This document shows, piece by piece, positions 26,770 through 35,847 of a stretch of DNA of 64,000 nt. Position 1 is the stretch's first letter. Each line of letters starts with the position of its first letter. Made by a program: the position numbers and the translations under genes. Source of the DNA: Schaalia radingae (GTDB lineage: Bacteria; Actinomycetota; Actinomycetes; Actinomycetales; Actinomycetaceae); NCBI RefSeq assembly GCF_900106055.1, contig NZ_LT629792.1, positions 1,178,001 through 1,242,000 of the forward strand, written 5' to 3'. The notes under the pieces were generated by a model, which did no database searches, had not been told where the DNA came from, and saw only the letters and a list, made by a program, of their open reading frames with translations.

Positions 26770-27960
26770 ATGAGGACCATAGAAACATTGGGTGACCTGC
26801 GCGGCAAGCGCGTCCTCGTCCGCTCGGACTTCAATGTCCCGATCAAGGACGGCGAAATCACCGACGACGGACGTATCCGGGCAGCTCTACCGACACTGAA
26901 CAAGCTTGTTGACGAAGGAGCACGCATCCTCGTCATGGCACACATGGGTCGACCGAAAGGCGAAGTGAAGCCTGAATTCTCACTCAAGCCCGTTGCCGCA
27001 CGTCTGGCAGAGCTGATCGATGCCCCCGTCAGCCTCGCAGAGGACACAACGGGCCCCTCGGCACACGAGGCGGCAGAAAAGATCAAGGACGGCGAGATCG
27101 TCCTGCTGGAGAATGTTCGATTCGACCCCCGCGAAACCTCGAAGGATGACGCGGAGCGTGAAGCCTTCGCCAAGGAAATGGCTGAACTGGCCGACGCATT
27201 CGTCTCCGACGGATTCGGCGTAGTCCACCGCAAGCAGGCATCCGTATACGACATCGCCAAGCTCCTGCCCTCCGCAGCCGGCCTCCTGGTCGTCAAGGAA
27301 ATTGAATCCCTGTCACGCGTGACAGGCGATCCTGAGCGTCCCTACGCCGTTGTGCTGGGAGGCTCGAAAGTCTCCGACAAGCTCGGCGTCATCGAGAATC
27401 TGCTGACCAAGGCCGATATGCTGCTCATCGGCGGTGGCATGTCGTTCACCTTCCTGGCCGCGAAAGGCTACGAGGTGGGCAAGTCCCTGCTCGAGGAAGA
27501 TCAGATCGATACAGTCAAGGAATACATCGACGAGGCCGACAAGCGCGGCGTCAAGCTGGTTCTCCCAGTCGACGTCGTTGCGGCGCCCGAATTCAAGGCT
27601 GACGCGCCGGCAACGGTTGTTGACGCCGACAAGATGCCCGCTGACCAGATGGGTCTGGACATCGGACCGAAGTCCGGCGAATTGTTCGCACAGACACTGG
27701 CCGAGGCCAAGACTGTGGCGTGGAACGGCCCGATGGGCGTATTCGAGTTCGAGGCATTCGCAGAGGGCACCCGCGCCGTGGCGCAGGCACTGTCATCAGG
27801 CTCAATGTTCTCGGTGGTCGGTGGCGGCGACTCGGCAGCAGCCATTCGTCAACTCGGATTCGACGAATCCACTTTCTCTCACATTTCCACAGGCGGTGGA
27901 GCGTCCCTCGAACTCCTCGAAGGCAAGACTCTGCCCGGTATCGCAGTTCTGGAGGACTGA
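26770..27960 (+). CDS. pgk: phosphoglycerate kinase
   Basis: Phosphoglycerate kinase (1,3-bisphosphoglycerate + ADP to 3-phosphoglycerate + ATP), 396 residues. Substrate-binding [11 protein letters not shown] (18-28), MAHMGRPKG (56-64), [21 protein letters not shown], the nucleotide site [14 protein letters not shown] and [13 protein letters not shown] near the C-terminus are all present. ATG follows GGGAGG. tpiA starts 3 bases after the stop, so pgk-tpiA are co-transcribed. Confidence 0.98.
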   Translation: MRTIETLGDLRGKRVLVRSDFNVPIKDGEITDDGRIRAALPTLNKLVDEGARILVMAHMGRPKGEVKPEFSLKPVAARLAELIDAPVSLAEDTTGPSAHEAAEKIKDGEIVLLENVRFDPRETSKDDAEREAFAKEMAELADAFVSDGFGVVHRKQASVYDIAKLLPSAAGLLVVKEIESLSRVTGDPERPYAVVLGGSKVSDKLGVIENLLTKADMLLIGGGMSFTFLAAKGYEVGKSLLEEDQIDTVKEYIDEADKRGVKLVLPVDVVAAPEFKADAPATVVDADKMPADQMGLDIGPKSGELFAQTLAEAKTVAWNGPMGVFEFEAFAEGTRAVAQALSSGSMFSVVGGGDSAAAIRQLGFDESTFSHISTGGGASLELLEGKTLPGIAVLED

Positions 27961-27963
27961 AAC

Positions 27964-28743
27964 ATGGCACGTACACCTTTGATGGCCGGAAACTGGAAGA
28001 TGAACCTCAACCACCTTGAGGCTGTTCATTTGGTCCAGGGCCTCGCAATGGCGTTGGATGACGCGAATTTCACCTATGACGACGTTGAAGTTGTGGTCAT
28101 CCCACCGTTTACCGATATCCGCTCCGTTCAGACTGTCGTTGAGGGTGACAACCTCAAGATCAAGTACGGCGCGCAGGACATCTCAACGCACGAATCCGGC
28201 GCATACACCGGTGAAGTGTCAGCTGAAATGCTCGCCAAGCTGGGTGTCAGCTATGTTGTCGTCGGCCACTCCGAACGTCGCGAATACCACGGCGAAAGCG
28301 ATGCATTGGTGGGCGAGAAGGCCCGCGTTGCACTGGCAGCCGGGATGACCCCGATCATCTGCTGCGGTGAGGGCCTCGAGGTCCGCAAGGAAGGCCGTCA
28401 CGTCGAGCACGTCCTGGCTCAGATCGACGGTGCACTCGATGGGATGGACGCCGAGCAGGCTGCCAAGATCGTCATTGCCTACGAGCCCATCTGGGCGATC
28501 GGCACCGGCGAGGTTGCGACACCTGAAGATGCCCAGGAGGTGTGCGGTGCGATCCGCGCACGTCTGGCAGAGCTGTACACACCGGAACTGGCTGACAGCG
28601 TCCGCGTTCTGTACGGCGGCTCCGTGAAGTCGACGAACGTTGCTGACATTATGGCTCAGCCTGATGTTGACGGCGGACTGGTCGGCGGCGCCTCTCTGAA
28701 GGCGGAGGAGTTCTCGAAGATCGCTCTGTACAAGAACGCCTGA
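27964..28743 (+). CDS. tpiA: triosephosphate isomerase
   Basis: Triosephosphate isomerase (dihydroxyacetone phosphate to glyceraldehyde 3-phosphate), 259 residues. AGNWKMNLN (8-16) holds the catalytic lysine, [10 protein letters not shown] the catalytic histidine, and [15 protein letters not shown] the catalytic glutamate with the flexible loop 6; [29 protein letters not shown] forms the phosphate site. GGAGG in the last codons of pgk acts as its ribosome site. It is followed by a long hairpin at 28766-28808. Confidence 0.98.
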   Translation: MARTPLMAGNWKMNLNHLEAVHLVQGLAMALDDANFTYDDVEVVVIPPFTDIRSVQTVVEGDNLKIKYGAQDISTHESGAYTGEVSAEMLAKLGVSYVVVGHSERREYHGESDALVGEKARVALAAGMTPIICCGEGLEVRKEGRHVEHVLAQIDGALDGMDAEQAAKIVIAYEPIWAIGTGEVATPEDAQEVCGAIRARLAELYTPELADSVRVLYGGSVKSTNVADIMAQPDVDGGLVGGASLKAEEFSKIALYKNA

Positions 28744-28765
28744 TCGGCTCGCGCCGGTCTTCTGA

Positions 28766-28808
28766 CAGTTCGCCTGGCGCGCCCTACTCAGGACGGCCAG
28801 GCGAACTG
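28766..28808 (+). terminator. long perfect hairpin after tpiA
   Basis: CAGTTCGCCTGGC and GCCAGGCGAACTG form a perfect 13-base stem with a 17-base loop. No T-run follows on the plus strand, so it is either a poor intrinsic terminator or an mRNA-stabilising stem at the 3' end of the glycolytic message. Confidence 0.55.
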
Positions 28809-28910
28809 CGGCAGAGATGTGAGGTAACGCGCCGCGTGCCCAACTGGTGTTGGACGGCCTTATACCACTACACTGCCTACTGTTATCCCCAGCATGTGAA
28901 TGGAAAACCA

Positions 28911-29162
28911 GTGACTGCTCTGAAAATAATCCTTGTCGTACTGACCGTTTTGGCCAGCATCCTGCTTGTATTGACAGTGCTGATGCACAAAGGGCGCGGC
29001 GGCGGCCTGTCAGATATGTTCGGCGGCGGCATTTCCACTACTGCGGGATCATCAGGCGTGGCAGAACGTAACCTGAATCGCATTACCTTGGCAATTCTGA
29101 TCGTGTGGGTGGTGTGCATCGTAGCCTACGCGCTCCTGACCAAGATCACGGTCGCCAGCTAA
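28911..29162 (+). CDS. secG: preprotein translocase subunit SecG
   Basis: SecG, the small two-helix subunit of the SecYEG translocon (83 residues). Helix 1 is LKIILVVLTVLASILLVLTV; the conserved cytoplasmic loop is HKGRGGGLSDMFGGG; helix 2 is about residues 55-77. GTG 28911 is chosen because SecG begins directly with the first helix; GTG 28896 and a longer frame from 28836 would add non-family sequence. Its place after tpiA is the standard actinobacterial arrangement. Confidence 0.9.
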   Translation: MTALKIILVVLTVLASILLVLTVLMHKGRGGGLSDMFGGGISTTAGSSGVAERNLNRITLAILIVWVVCIVAYALLTKITVAS

Positions 29163-29190
29163 GATACGGCCTTACGCTCAAGCTTTCGGT

Positions 29191-29233
29191 AATCGCACGT
29201 GAGACGTGAACGTCCCACGTGCGATTTCTCTAT
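29191..29233. terminator. hairpin between convergent secG and pgl
   Basis: AATCGCACGTG and CACGTGCGATT form a perfect 11-base stem with a 14-base loop that can itself pair (GACGTGAACGTC), followed by TCTCTATT. It terminates secG; part of the symmetry could also serve the opposite strand. Confidence 0.7.
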
Positions 29234-29273
29234 TGACTGTGCGCGCAGTGGGCTGAGACCACGACCCGGTGAT

Positions 29274-30023
29274 TCAGCGAACTTCCAGGCCGCGCGCCGA
29301 ATCCGTATCAAGCCAGAACGTGGTTCGATCGCGTGGAAGACCGGCAATCGGTCGATCCTGCTCATGCGCGCCCAACACCAGTGCCTCCGCCAGTGCGTCA
29401 GCCTTCGAATCACCGGGCGCGACAACCCAGATATCACGGGCACTGGCAATAGTCGACATCGGCAGCGACAGCCTCAACGGCGGCATTTTCGGTGAATCGC
29501 GCACTACCAGAACAGGCGCGCCATCAGCTTCGTGCGCGCGGCCCGGGAAGAGGGAGGCAATGTGCCCATCCGGTCCCATCCCGATCAGCGCAAAGTCAAG
29601 CACCCCGTCACCGATATCTGAGCGCCACAGATCTGCATAGTCCTCAGCCGCCTGATCGAGTCCCTGACCGCGGTCGGAGGGCATGGGGCGCAGCTGAATG
29701 CCGGGCAGTTGCGCGAACAGCGCGGATACGGCCTGCTGGTCATTACGCTCGGAGTGGGTGGCCTGAACGAAGCGTTCATCGACCCACCACACTCGAATAT
29801 GCGACCAGTCGGCATCGAGGTCGTCCTCGTCAGCGATGATCGAAGCGAGATCGGCGAGAACGTCGTGCACGACGCCGCCTGCGATAGCCCACTGGAAGGG
29901 ACGGTCAGCGCTGTGTTCACGCGCGTCCTGCACGAGGATTGGCAACAATTCGCGCGCAACAGCGCTGGCCAGATTCTTACGGTCAGAAGCGGTGACGATA
30001 CGGGGCAGGGGAGAAGAAGTCAT
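29274..30023 (-). CDS. pgl: 6-phosphogluconolactonase
   Basis: 6-phosphogluconolactonase (DevB type), second step of the oxidative pentose phosphate pathway, 249 residues. Family segments: FQWAIAGG (45-52), WWVDERFV, SERNDQQ, DFALIGMGPDGHIASLFPG with the catalytic histidine, and DRPIAGLPRDRTTFWLD at the C-terminus. ATG 30023 has AAGGA six bases upstream and overlaps the opcA stop (ATGA), so the two are translationally coupled. An in-frame TTG at 30038 is less likely. Confidence 0.94.
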   Translation of the reverse strand: MTSSPLPRIVTASDRKNLASAVARELLPILVQDAREHSADRPFQWAIAGGVVHDVLADLASIIADEDDLDADWSHIRVWWVDERFVQATHSERNDQQAVSALFAQLPGIQLRPMPSDRGQGLDQAAEDYADLWRSDIGDGVLDFALIGMGPDGHIASLFPGRAHEADGAPVLVVRDSPKMPPLRLSLPMSTIASARDIWVVAPGDSKADALAEALVLGAHEQDRPIAGLPRDRTTFWLDTDSARGLEVR

Positions 30024-30970
30024 GACTGGTCCTTGCAATCGCGACGAACGTCGTGCAGGAAATTGCCGATCACGTGCTGATACATGAGGTCAGGATCTAA
30101 GCGTCTGAGTTCTTCCATCACGCAGTCCTGAATACTGCGCCGCGGAAGATTAACCGCGACAGGATCAAGACCCGAACGCTTGACATGCGCGACAGACGAG
30201 CCGGCAGGGCGCGTTAACGAGGCTTCCTCGGCATCATCAAACGTGAAGTGCACACCCGTAATGGTTTGAGCTGTCGGATCAGTGTCGACGCGTGCAGGAA
30301 TACCCGTCACATCGGCAAGCCACGCTGCCACTAGATACGACGACGGATGAGTGTGGTGGCCGCGAACGGTCACAGCGGTGGGTACCGACTTGAACCCCTC
30401 GACCATTGTGGCGATCAGTGCGCGCCACAACGTGACGCCGGACCACGCCAAGTCAGTGTCCCCAGGGGTGTACACCTCGGACAGGCGCAACAGTGTATCG
30501 ATGGGCGTATCGGTCTCCCGTGAATCCGAAATGCGACGCACGGCCAGTCGCCCCAGCGGATGCTCGGCAGGATTTTCAGGCGGTATGCTGGGCCAGAATG
30601 TCACCACCGGCGTATCGGCCAGTAACAGCGGCATAACCAGGGTATCCAGATCCTGACCAGCGTCGCCGCGAGGCTCCAGGACGATGACTTCAGACGGCCC
30701 CTCGTCCTTGCCCATGCGAATCTGTGCATTGACCCGCGGGGAGCTGGAGCGTTCTGCCTGCACCGGCTCCACCACCACGATGACGCGGCAGGGATGCTCG
30801 TGAGAAGCAGCCTGCGAAATTTCAATCGCATGGTCAACGTCGATCCGGTCGTCAACCACGACGATCAGCGTCAACACGCGGCCCAGCGCCGAAGCCCCCT
30901 GTTCCTGACGAATCTGCAGAAGCTGCGAGGCGATATCGAGGGCTGATGTGTCGTTGAGGGTGATAATCAC
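30020..30970 (-). CDS. opcA: glucose-6-phosphate dehydrogenase assembly protein
   Basis: OpcA, an actinobacterial/cyanobacterial partner that activates or assembles glucose-6-phosphate dehydrogenase (316 residues). Recognised from VTFWPSIPPENPAEHPLG (about residues 125-143), LRLSEVYTPGDTDLAWSGVTLWRALIA and the C-terminal LDPDLMYQHVIG, plus its place between zwf and pgl. GTG 30970 is chosen: it has GGAGG five bases upstream and forms a GTGA overlap with the zwf stop. A TTG at 30982 would lie over that ribosome site. Confidence 0.93.
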   Translation of the reverse strand: MIITLNDTSALDIASQLLQIRQEQGASALGRVLTLIVVVDDRIDVDHAIEISQAASHEHPCRVIVVVEPVQAERSSSPRVNAQIRMGKDEGPSEVIVLEPRGDAGQDLDTLVMPLLLADTPVVTFWPSIPPENPAEHPLGRLAVRRISDSRETDTPIDTLLRLSEVYTPGDTDLAWSGVTLWRALIATMVEGFKSVPTAVTVRGHHTHPSSYLVAAWLADVTGIPARVDTDPTAQTITGVHFTFDDAEEASLTRPAGSSVAHVKRSGLDPVAVNLPRRSIQDCVMEELRRLDPDLMYQHVIGNFLHDVRRDCKDQS

Positions 30971-32505
30971 GGCAACCTCCAAGCGCGGCTGGAGCGGGCC
31001 AGCATCTGGTGAGCTGATTCAGGTCCCCATGTTCCGGGACGATACTGGTCGGGAGGGCCCTGCTGTGCCCAGAAATCCAGCACCGGATCGAGGATTTTCC
31101 ACGAGGCCTCAACCTCATCCTGATCGGGGAACAGTGGCGCGGAGCCGACCAGCGCATCAAGGATGAGGCGCTCGTAGGCTTCCGGGGAATCCTCAGTGAA
31201 CGCATGGCCGTAGCCAAAATCCATCGTCACGTCGCGCACTTGCATCTCTGTTGCGGGAACCTTCGCACCGAAACGAATCGTCATTCCCTCATCGGGCTGG
31301 ATACGGATGACGAGGACGTTGTGCCCGGTTTCTCCCATCTCAAAGTGCTGGAACGGGACGTGCGAGGCACGTTTGAAGACAACTGCAATCTCCGTGACAC
31401 GTTTGCCCAGGCGTTTGCCGGTTCGCAGATAGAACGGAACACCGGCCCACCGGCGCGTATCCACGTGCAATGTCAATGCGGCATATGTTTCGGTGTGCGA
31501 ATCGGCGGGAATATTGTCCTCGTCGAGATACCCCTTGACAAATTGACCGGCTTGCCAACCTGACTGGTATTGACCGCGTGCTGTTGAGGTCGCCAGATCC
31601 TCGGGAAGACGAATAGCGGACAGGACCTTCAGCTTTTCAGCCCTGAGCGCCTCAGGTGACAAATTGATGGGCTCCTCCATCGCGGTGAGCGCCACGAGCT
31701 GGAGCAGATGGTTCTGGATGACGTCCCGCGCCGCGCCGATACCGTCGTAATAGCCGGCGCGAGTACCGATGCCGATATCCTCCGCCATCGTGATCTGCAC
31801 GTGATCCACATAATGCGCATTCCACAGTGGTTCGAACATCGTGTTGGCGAAACGCATCGCCAAAATGTTCTGAACGGTTTCCTTGCCCAAATAGTGGTCG
31901 ATACGGAACACGTCCTGCTCATCGAAGACGCGCGAGACGGAGTCCGACAGTTCGCGGGCAGATTCAAGGTCGTGACCGAACGGCTTCTCGATGATCACCC
32001 GGCGCCACTCACTATCCTGACGCTCGTTCAGACCGGTATTCGCCAGGTGCTGACAGACAACCGGGAACCACTTTGGGGGAATGGACAAGTAGAAAGCGTG
32101 ATTGCCGCCGGTGCCGCGCGATTCATCGAGTTCACGCACCGTCTGCGCCAACTCCTCGTATGCGTCAGTGTCGTCGAATGAGCCGGACACGAAGCGCAAG
32201 CCGGATGCAAAATGCTTCCACGTTCCCTCGTCGAACCCTGTCCGAGAGTGCTGCTCAATAGAGGTGCGCACGAAATCTTCAAAATCCTCACGATCCCACT
32301 CACGTCTGCCGAATCCGGTCAGCGCGAACGCAGGGTTGAGGAGGCCGCGGTGTGCCAGGTCGTAGATAGCGGGCAGCAACTTCGTGCGCGCCAGATCGCC
32401 GGTAATGCCGAAAACGACCAGGCCGCAAGGAGGCGCAATTCGGGGCAGCCTCCGATCCATGGAGCTTCGTATCTGCATCGTCGCGTCATCCGATGAAGGG
32501 TCCAT
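30967..32505 (-). CDS. zwf: glucose-6-phosphate 1-dehydrogenase
   Basis: Glucose-6-phosphate dehydrogenase, entry step of the oxidative pentose phosphate pathway (512 residues). NADP-binding VVFGITGDLARTKLLPAI, IIEKPFGHDL, the active-site RIDHYLGKETVQN with the catalytic histidine, and YLRTGKRLGKRVTEIAVVF are visible. ATG 32505 has GAGGAG five bases upstream; a GTG at 32511 overlaps that site. It is the first gene of a tightly coupled zwf-opcA-pgl unit (4-base overlaps); tkt lies 147 bases upstream on the same strand. Confidence 0.97.
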   Translation of the reverse strand: MDPSSDDATMQIRSSMDRRLPRIAPPCGLVVFGITGDLARTKLLPAIYDLAHRGLLNPAFALTGFGRREWDREDFEDFVRTSIEQHSRTGFDEGTWKHFASGLRFVSGSFDDTDAYEELAQTVRELDESRGTGGNHAFYLSIPPKWFPVVCQHLANTGLNERQDSEWRRVIIEKPFGHDLESARELSDSVSRVFDEQDVFRIDHYLGKETVQNILAMRFANTMFEPLWNAHYVDHVQITMAEDIGIGTRAGYYDGIGAARDVIQNHLLQLVALTAMEEPINLSPEALRAEKLKVLSAIRLPEDLATSTARGQYQSGWQAGQFVKGYLDEDNIPADSHTETYAALTLHVDTRRWAGVPFYLRTGKRLGKRVTEIAVVFKRASHVPFQHFEMGETGHNVLVIRIQPDEGMTIRFGAKVPATEMQVRDVTMDFGYGHAFTEDSPEAYERLILDALVGSAPLFPDQDEVEASWKILDPVLDFWAQQGPPDQYRPGTWGPESAHQMLARSSRAWRLP

Positions 32506-32587
32506 GCACACTCCTCAATCGATCATGTGTCAGGTCACCATCGTATCGAGATCGCCGTGATTCAGCTTGTCATGCCCACGACGTGAT

Positions 32588-32626
32588 CGACGCGGGGCGT
32601 CGGCCATGTGCCGTCACCCCGCGCCG
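32588..32626 (-). terminator. GC-rich hairpin downstream of tkt
   Basis: Two 17-base arms pair at 14 positions around a 5-base loop, with a GCGGGG/CCCCGC core, between the tkt stop and the zwf start. No T-run follows on the minus strand, so it may attenuate rather than fully terminate tkt transcription. Confidence 0.45.
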
Positions 32627-32652
32627 ATACCTCATGTCAGCACAAATCAGTA

Positions 32653-34734
32653 TTACTTGGCTGCAGCATCCAGTGATTCGTGAGCAGCGCTCACCACTGC
32701 CTCAGCAGTGAAGCCGAACTCCTCGAACAGACGGGCGCCATCAGCTGACTCACCGAAGTGCTCGATGCACACGGCTCGGCCTGCGTCGCCGATCCAGCGG
32801 TGCCACGGCATCGCAATGCCAGCCTCGACGGAGACGCGGGCACGCACACTGTTGGGCAGGACCGATTCCTTGTAATCCTCGTCCTGCTCGTCGAACCATT
32901 CCATGCAGGGAACCGACACGACGCGCACGCTACGACCTTCTTCGCGCAACGTGGCAGCAGCGTCAAGGGCGATCGACACCTCAGAACCCGATGCCAGGAG
33001 GATGACATCCGGATCGCCGTCACAGCTCAGCACATAGGCGCCGCGATCCAGGCCCTCCGCAGCGGCCAGGCCGGCCTCGTCGCCGCGGGCAGGGTTTGGC
33101 AGACCCTGACGCGACAAGATCAGCGCGGCGGGGTGCTGACGTTCCAGGATCGATTTCCATGCCTGAGCCGTTTCTGCAGCATCCGCCGGGCGCACAACCG
33201 CGAGGTTCGGGATCGCGCGGCAGGCTGCCAGATGCTCGATGGGCTGGTGCGTCGGGCCGTCTTCGCCCACACCGATCGAATCGTGGGTCCACACGTAGGT
33301 CACGGGCAGATCCATGATGGACGCCAGGCGCACCGCACCGCGCATGAAATCCGAAAAGACGAAGAATGTCGCACCGTACACCCGGGTGAGGTGATCGGCG
33401 GCAATACCGTTCATCACGGCACCCATGCCGAACTCGCGTACACCGAAGTGCAGGTTACGGCCAAACGGGTTGCCCGGGAACTTCTCAGAGGAGCGATCCT
33501 CGGGAAGGAATGACGGGTAGCCGTCCATGTAGGTGTTGTTCGATCCAGCCAGATCAGCGGAACCGCCCCACAGTTCAGGCAAAACGTCCTTGATGGCATT
33601 GAGTACCTGACCGGAGGCTGCGCGGGTGGCCAGTGCTTTGCCTTCTTCGAACACGGGCAGGGCTGATTCCCACCCATCCGGAAGACCGCCCGCCAGGACA
33701 CGGTCCAGCATCGCTGCGCGTTCAGGCTGGGCCTCACGCCACGCGTTGAAACGCTCATCCCACTGCTCACGTGCCTCACGTGCGCGCTTCGCGGTGGCTT
33801 CCCGCACTGCGTTGACAGCTTCTTCATCGGCGGCAAACATCGCCTCTGGATCAAAGCCGAGCGCCTCCTTCAGGCCGCGCAGCGCTTCATCCCCCAGCTT
33901 GGATCCGTGGATCCCGCCGGTGTTCTGCTTCTTCGGAGTCGGCCAGCCGATGATGGTCCGCAGCGCAATGATGGAGGGACGGTCGGTGACCTTCTCAGCT
34001 TCATTCAGTGCATGATCCAGGGCCTGGATGTCCTCGACGTAGGAGCCGTCATCCTTGAGCCAGTCAACGCGCTGGACATGCCAGCCGTAGGATTCGTAGC
34101 GCGCCAGAACGTCCTCGTTAAACGCGATATTCGTGTCGTCTTCAATCGAGATGTGGTTGTCATCGTAAATAACCGTCAGGTTGCCCAGACGCTGCGTTCC
34201 GGCCAATGAGGCGGCCTCAGACTGGACGCCTTCCTGCATGCAACCGTCACCGGCAATGACGTACACGTTGTGATCGAAGACGGATTCACCCATCGGTGTT
34301 TCCGGATCATACAGGCCGTGGCTGCGGCGAGCCGACATGGCGAAACCGACGGCCGCACCGATGCCGGTACCCAGCGGTCCAGTGGTCACTTCCACGCCCC
34401 TGGTGTGCTTGAATTCGGGGTGACCGGGCGTCTTTGACTTAAACGTGCGCAGTGACTTCAGATCCTCCAGTTCCAAGTCCATACCAGCCAGATACAGCTG
34501 CACATACTGTGTCAGCGATGAATGGCCTGCTGACAGGACGAAACGGTCGCGGCCCAGCCAATGCTCATCAGTTGGGTCAAACTTCATATGGCGCTGGTAG
34601 AGCAGATATGCGGCAGGTGTCAGCGAAATAGCGGTGCCTGGGTGGCCATTGCCCACTTTCTCCACGGCATCGGCTGCTAGCACGCGGGCAGTCGCAACTG
34701 CTCGATCATCGATTGAGTCCCACTTCAATGTCAC
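32653..34734 (-). CDS. tkt: transketolase
   Basis: Thiamine diphosphate-dependent transketolase of the non-oxidative pentose phosphate pathway (693 residues). Visible: GNGHPGTAISLTP (substrate/ThDP), GPLGTGIGAAVGFAMS, the ThDP-metal motif GDGCMQEGVQSEAASLAG...NHIS, IGWPTPKKQNTGGIHGS, the pyrimidine-domain FGVREFGMGAVMNGIA, and THDSIGVGEDGPTHQPIEHL. The start is GTG with TGGAGG seven bases upstream. In many actinobacteria transaldolase (tal) follows tkt before zwf; here only 147 bases separate tkt from zwf and no tal is present. Confidence 0.97.
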   Translation of the reverse strand: MTLKWDSIDDRAVATARVLAADAVEKVGNGHPGTAISLTPAAYLLYQRHMKFDPTDEHWLGRDRFVLSAGHSSLTQYVQLYLAGMDLELEDLKSLRTFKSKTPGHPEFKHTRGVEVTTGPLGTGIGAAVGFAMSARRSHGLYDPETPMGESVFDHNVYVIAGDGCMQEGVQSEAASLAGTQRLGNLTVIYDDNHISIEDDTNIAFNEDVLARYESYGWHVQRVDWLKDDGSYVEDIQALDHALNEAEKVTDRPSIIALRTIIGWPTPKKQNTGGIHGSKLGDEALRGLKEALGFDPEAMFAADEEAVNAVREATAKRAREAREQWDERFNAWREAQPERAAMLDRVLAGGLPDGWESALPVFEEGKALATRAASGQVLNAIKDVLPELWGGSADLAGSNNTYMDGYPSFLPEDRSSEKFPGNPFGRNLHFGVREFGMGAVMNGIAADHLTRVYGATFFVFSDFMRGAVRLASIMDLPVTYVWTHDSIGVGEDGPTHQPIEHLAACRAIPNLAVVRPADAAETAQAWKSILERQHPAALILSRQGLPNPARGDEAGLAAAEGLDRGAYVLSCDGDPDVILLASGSEVSIALDAAATLREEGRSVRVVSVPCMEWFDEQDEDYKESVLPNSVRARVSVEAGIAMPWHRWIGDAGRAVCIEHFGESADGARLFEEFGFTAEAVVSAAHESLDAAAK

Positions 34735-34872
34735 AACATCCTCCAGAATTTCTGCGCCCCAACGTTGAGCGACGCAGGTCAGAACAACACTGATATTGGC
34801 TGCAGGATTAGTCTACGTGAATACTGCGACCCCTGACGAGGACTTTCAGCCGCGCACCTGGGCCTGATCGTC

Positions 34873-34878
34873 TAGCAT
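34873..34878 (+). promoter_or_regulatory. -10 element (TAGCAT), leaderless-type
   Basis: TAGCAT ends six bases before the GTG of xerD; no Shine-Dalgarno sequence is visible. Confidence 0.5.
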
Positions 34879-34884
34879 TCACAC

Positions 34885-35820
34885 GTGGACGCTTTGGACA
34901 GTATTGCCGAGGAGTGGCTGAGCTACCTGCAGGTGGAAAAAGGCGCATCGGTGCACACGGTGACGAATTATCGCCGGGACATCGAGGGCTATATTCAGGC
35001 CTTGCATCAACGTGGGGTCACGGATCTGAAGGCGGTCACCCCCGACAACGTCGCAGATTATCTGTCCACCCTGTCCCATCCTCACGGTAAAACGGCACCG
35101 AAGGCTCCCTCGTCAATTGCGCGCGCACTGGCAGCGATTCGAGGGTTTCATCGTTTCGCGATCCGTGAAAAATACGGTGCGGTCGACCCGACGCAGGATG
35201 TGCACTCACCGAGAATGGGGGAGCGCCTGCCCAAAGCCCTCAGTATTGACGAGGTGACACGCCTGCTGGATATGGCGGCGCGCGACGACTCGGCGCGCGG
35301 CATTCGAGACCATGCGCTGCTCGAAGTCCTCTACGCCACCGGGGCACGCGTGTCAGAGGCTTTGGCAATGGCTGTCGATGACATCGACCTGGATGAGGAA
35401 CTACCGGTCGTGCGTCTGTTCGGCAAGGGACGTAAGGAACGTCTGGTGCCGGTGGGACACGCTGCACGTCAGGCAGTGGGCAATTATCTGGTGCGTGCTC
35501 GCCCGGAGCTTGCCTCCCGAGGACGAGGCGATTCGCATTTGTTCCTGAATTTACGAGGGCGACCCATGTCGCGCCAATCGGCGTGGGAATCGATTCAACG
35601 GGTAGCCTGTGAGGCCGGCCTGGAATCGAAAGTATCGCCCCACACTCTGCGTCATTCCTTTGCCACGCATCTGCTGGAGGGTGGAGCGAGCGTGCGTGAC
35701 GTGCAGGAACTGCTCGGACATGCCAGCGTTCAGACCACGCAGATCTATACCCGGTTGACGGCGACGACGCTGCGTGAAGTGTACCGATCCGCTCATCCAC
35801 GTGCCCAGCTGCGCAACTGA
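34885..35820 (+). CDS. xerD: site-specific tyrosine recombinase XerD
   Basis: XerD-type tyrosine recombinase that resolves chromosome dimers at dif with XerC (311 residues). It has an N-terminal SAM-like core-binding domain (about 6-95) and a C-terminal catalytic domain with the complete active site: Arg155 (TGARVSEAL), Lys181 (FGKGRKER), His253 and Arg256 (HTLRHSFATH), His279 (LLGHAS) and nucleophile Tyr288 (IYTRLT). It is not flanked by integrase-type att sites, and its position ahead of parA-scpA-scpB is the conserved housekeeping context, so it is not a phage integrase. GTG start, leaderless-type. Confidence 0.94.
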   Translation: MDALDSIAEEWLSYLQVEKGASVHTVTNYRRDIEGYIQALHQRGVTDLKAVTPDNVADYLSTLSHPHGKTAPKAPSSIARALAAIRGFHRFAIREKYGAVDPTQDVHSPRMGERLPKALSIDEVTRLLDMAARDDSARGIRDHALLEVLYATGARVSEALAMAVDDIDLDEELPVVRLFGKGRKERLVPVGHAARQAVGNYLVRARPELASRGRGDSHLFLNLRGRPMSRQSAWESIQRVACEAGLESKVSPHTLRHSFATHLLEGGASVRDVQELLGHASVQTTQIYTRLTATTLREVYRSAHPRAQLRN

Positions 35821-35835
35821 CGCGGCACAATGAAC

Positions 35836-35841
35836 TAGGCT
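35836..35841 (+). promoter_or_regulatory. -10 element (TAGGCT), leaderless-type
   Basis: TAGGCT ends six bases before the GTG of the ParA gene, the same hexamer and spacing as at uvrC and the acetyltransferase. Confidence 0.5.
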
Positions 35842-35847
35842 AAGAGC

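Noticed and set aside
34885..35820. Tyrosine recombinase as an integrase marking a mobile element
   Set aside because: The context xerD-parA-scpA-scpB is housekeeping, no direct repeats or phage genes flank it, and no att site was seen at the tRNA-Pro gene.
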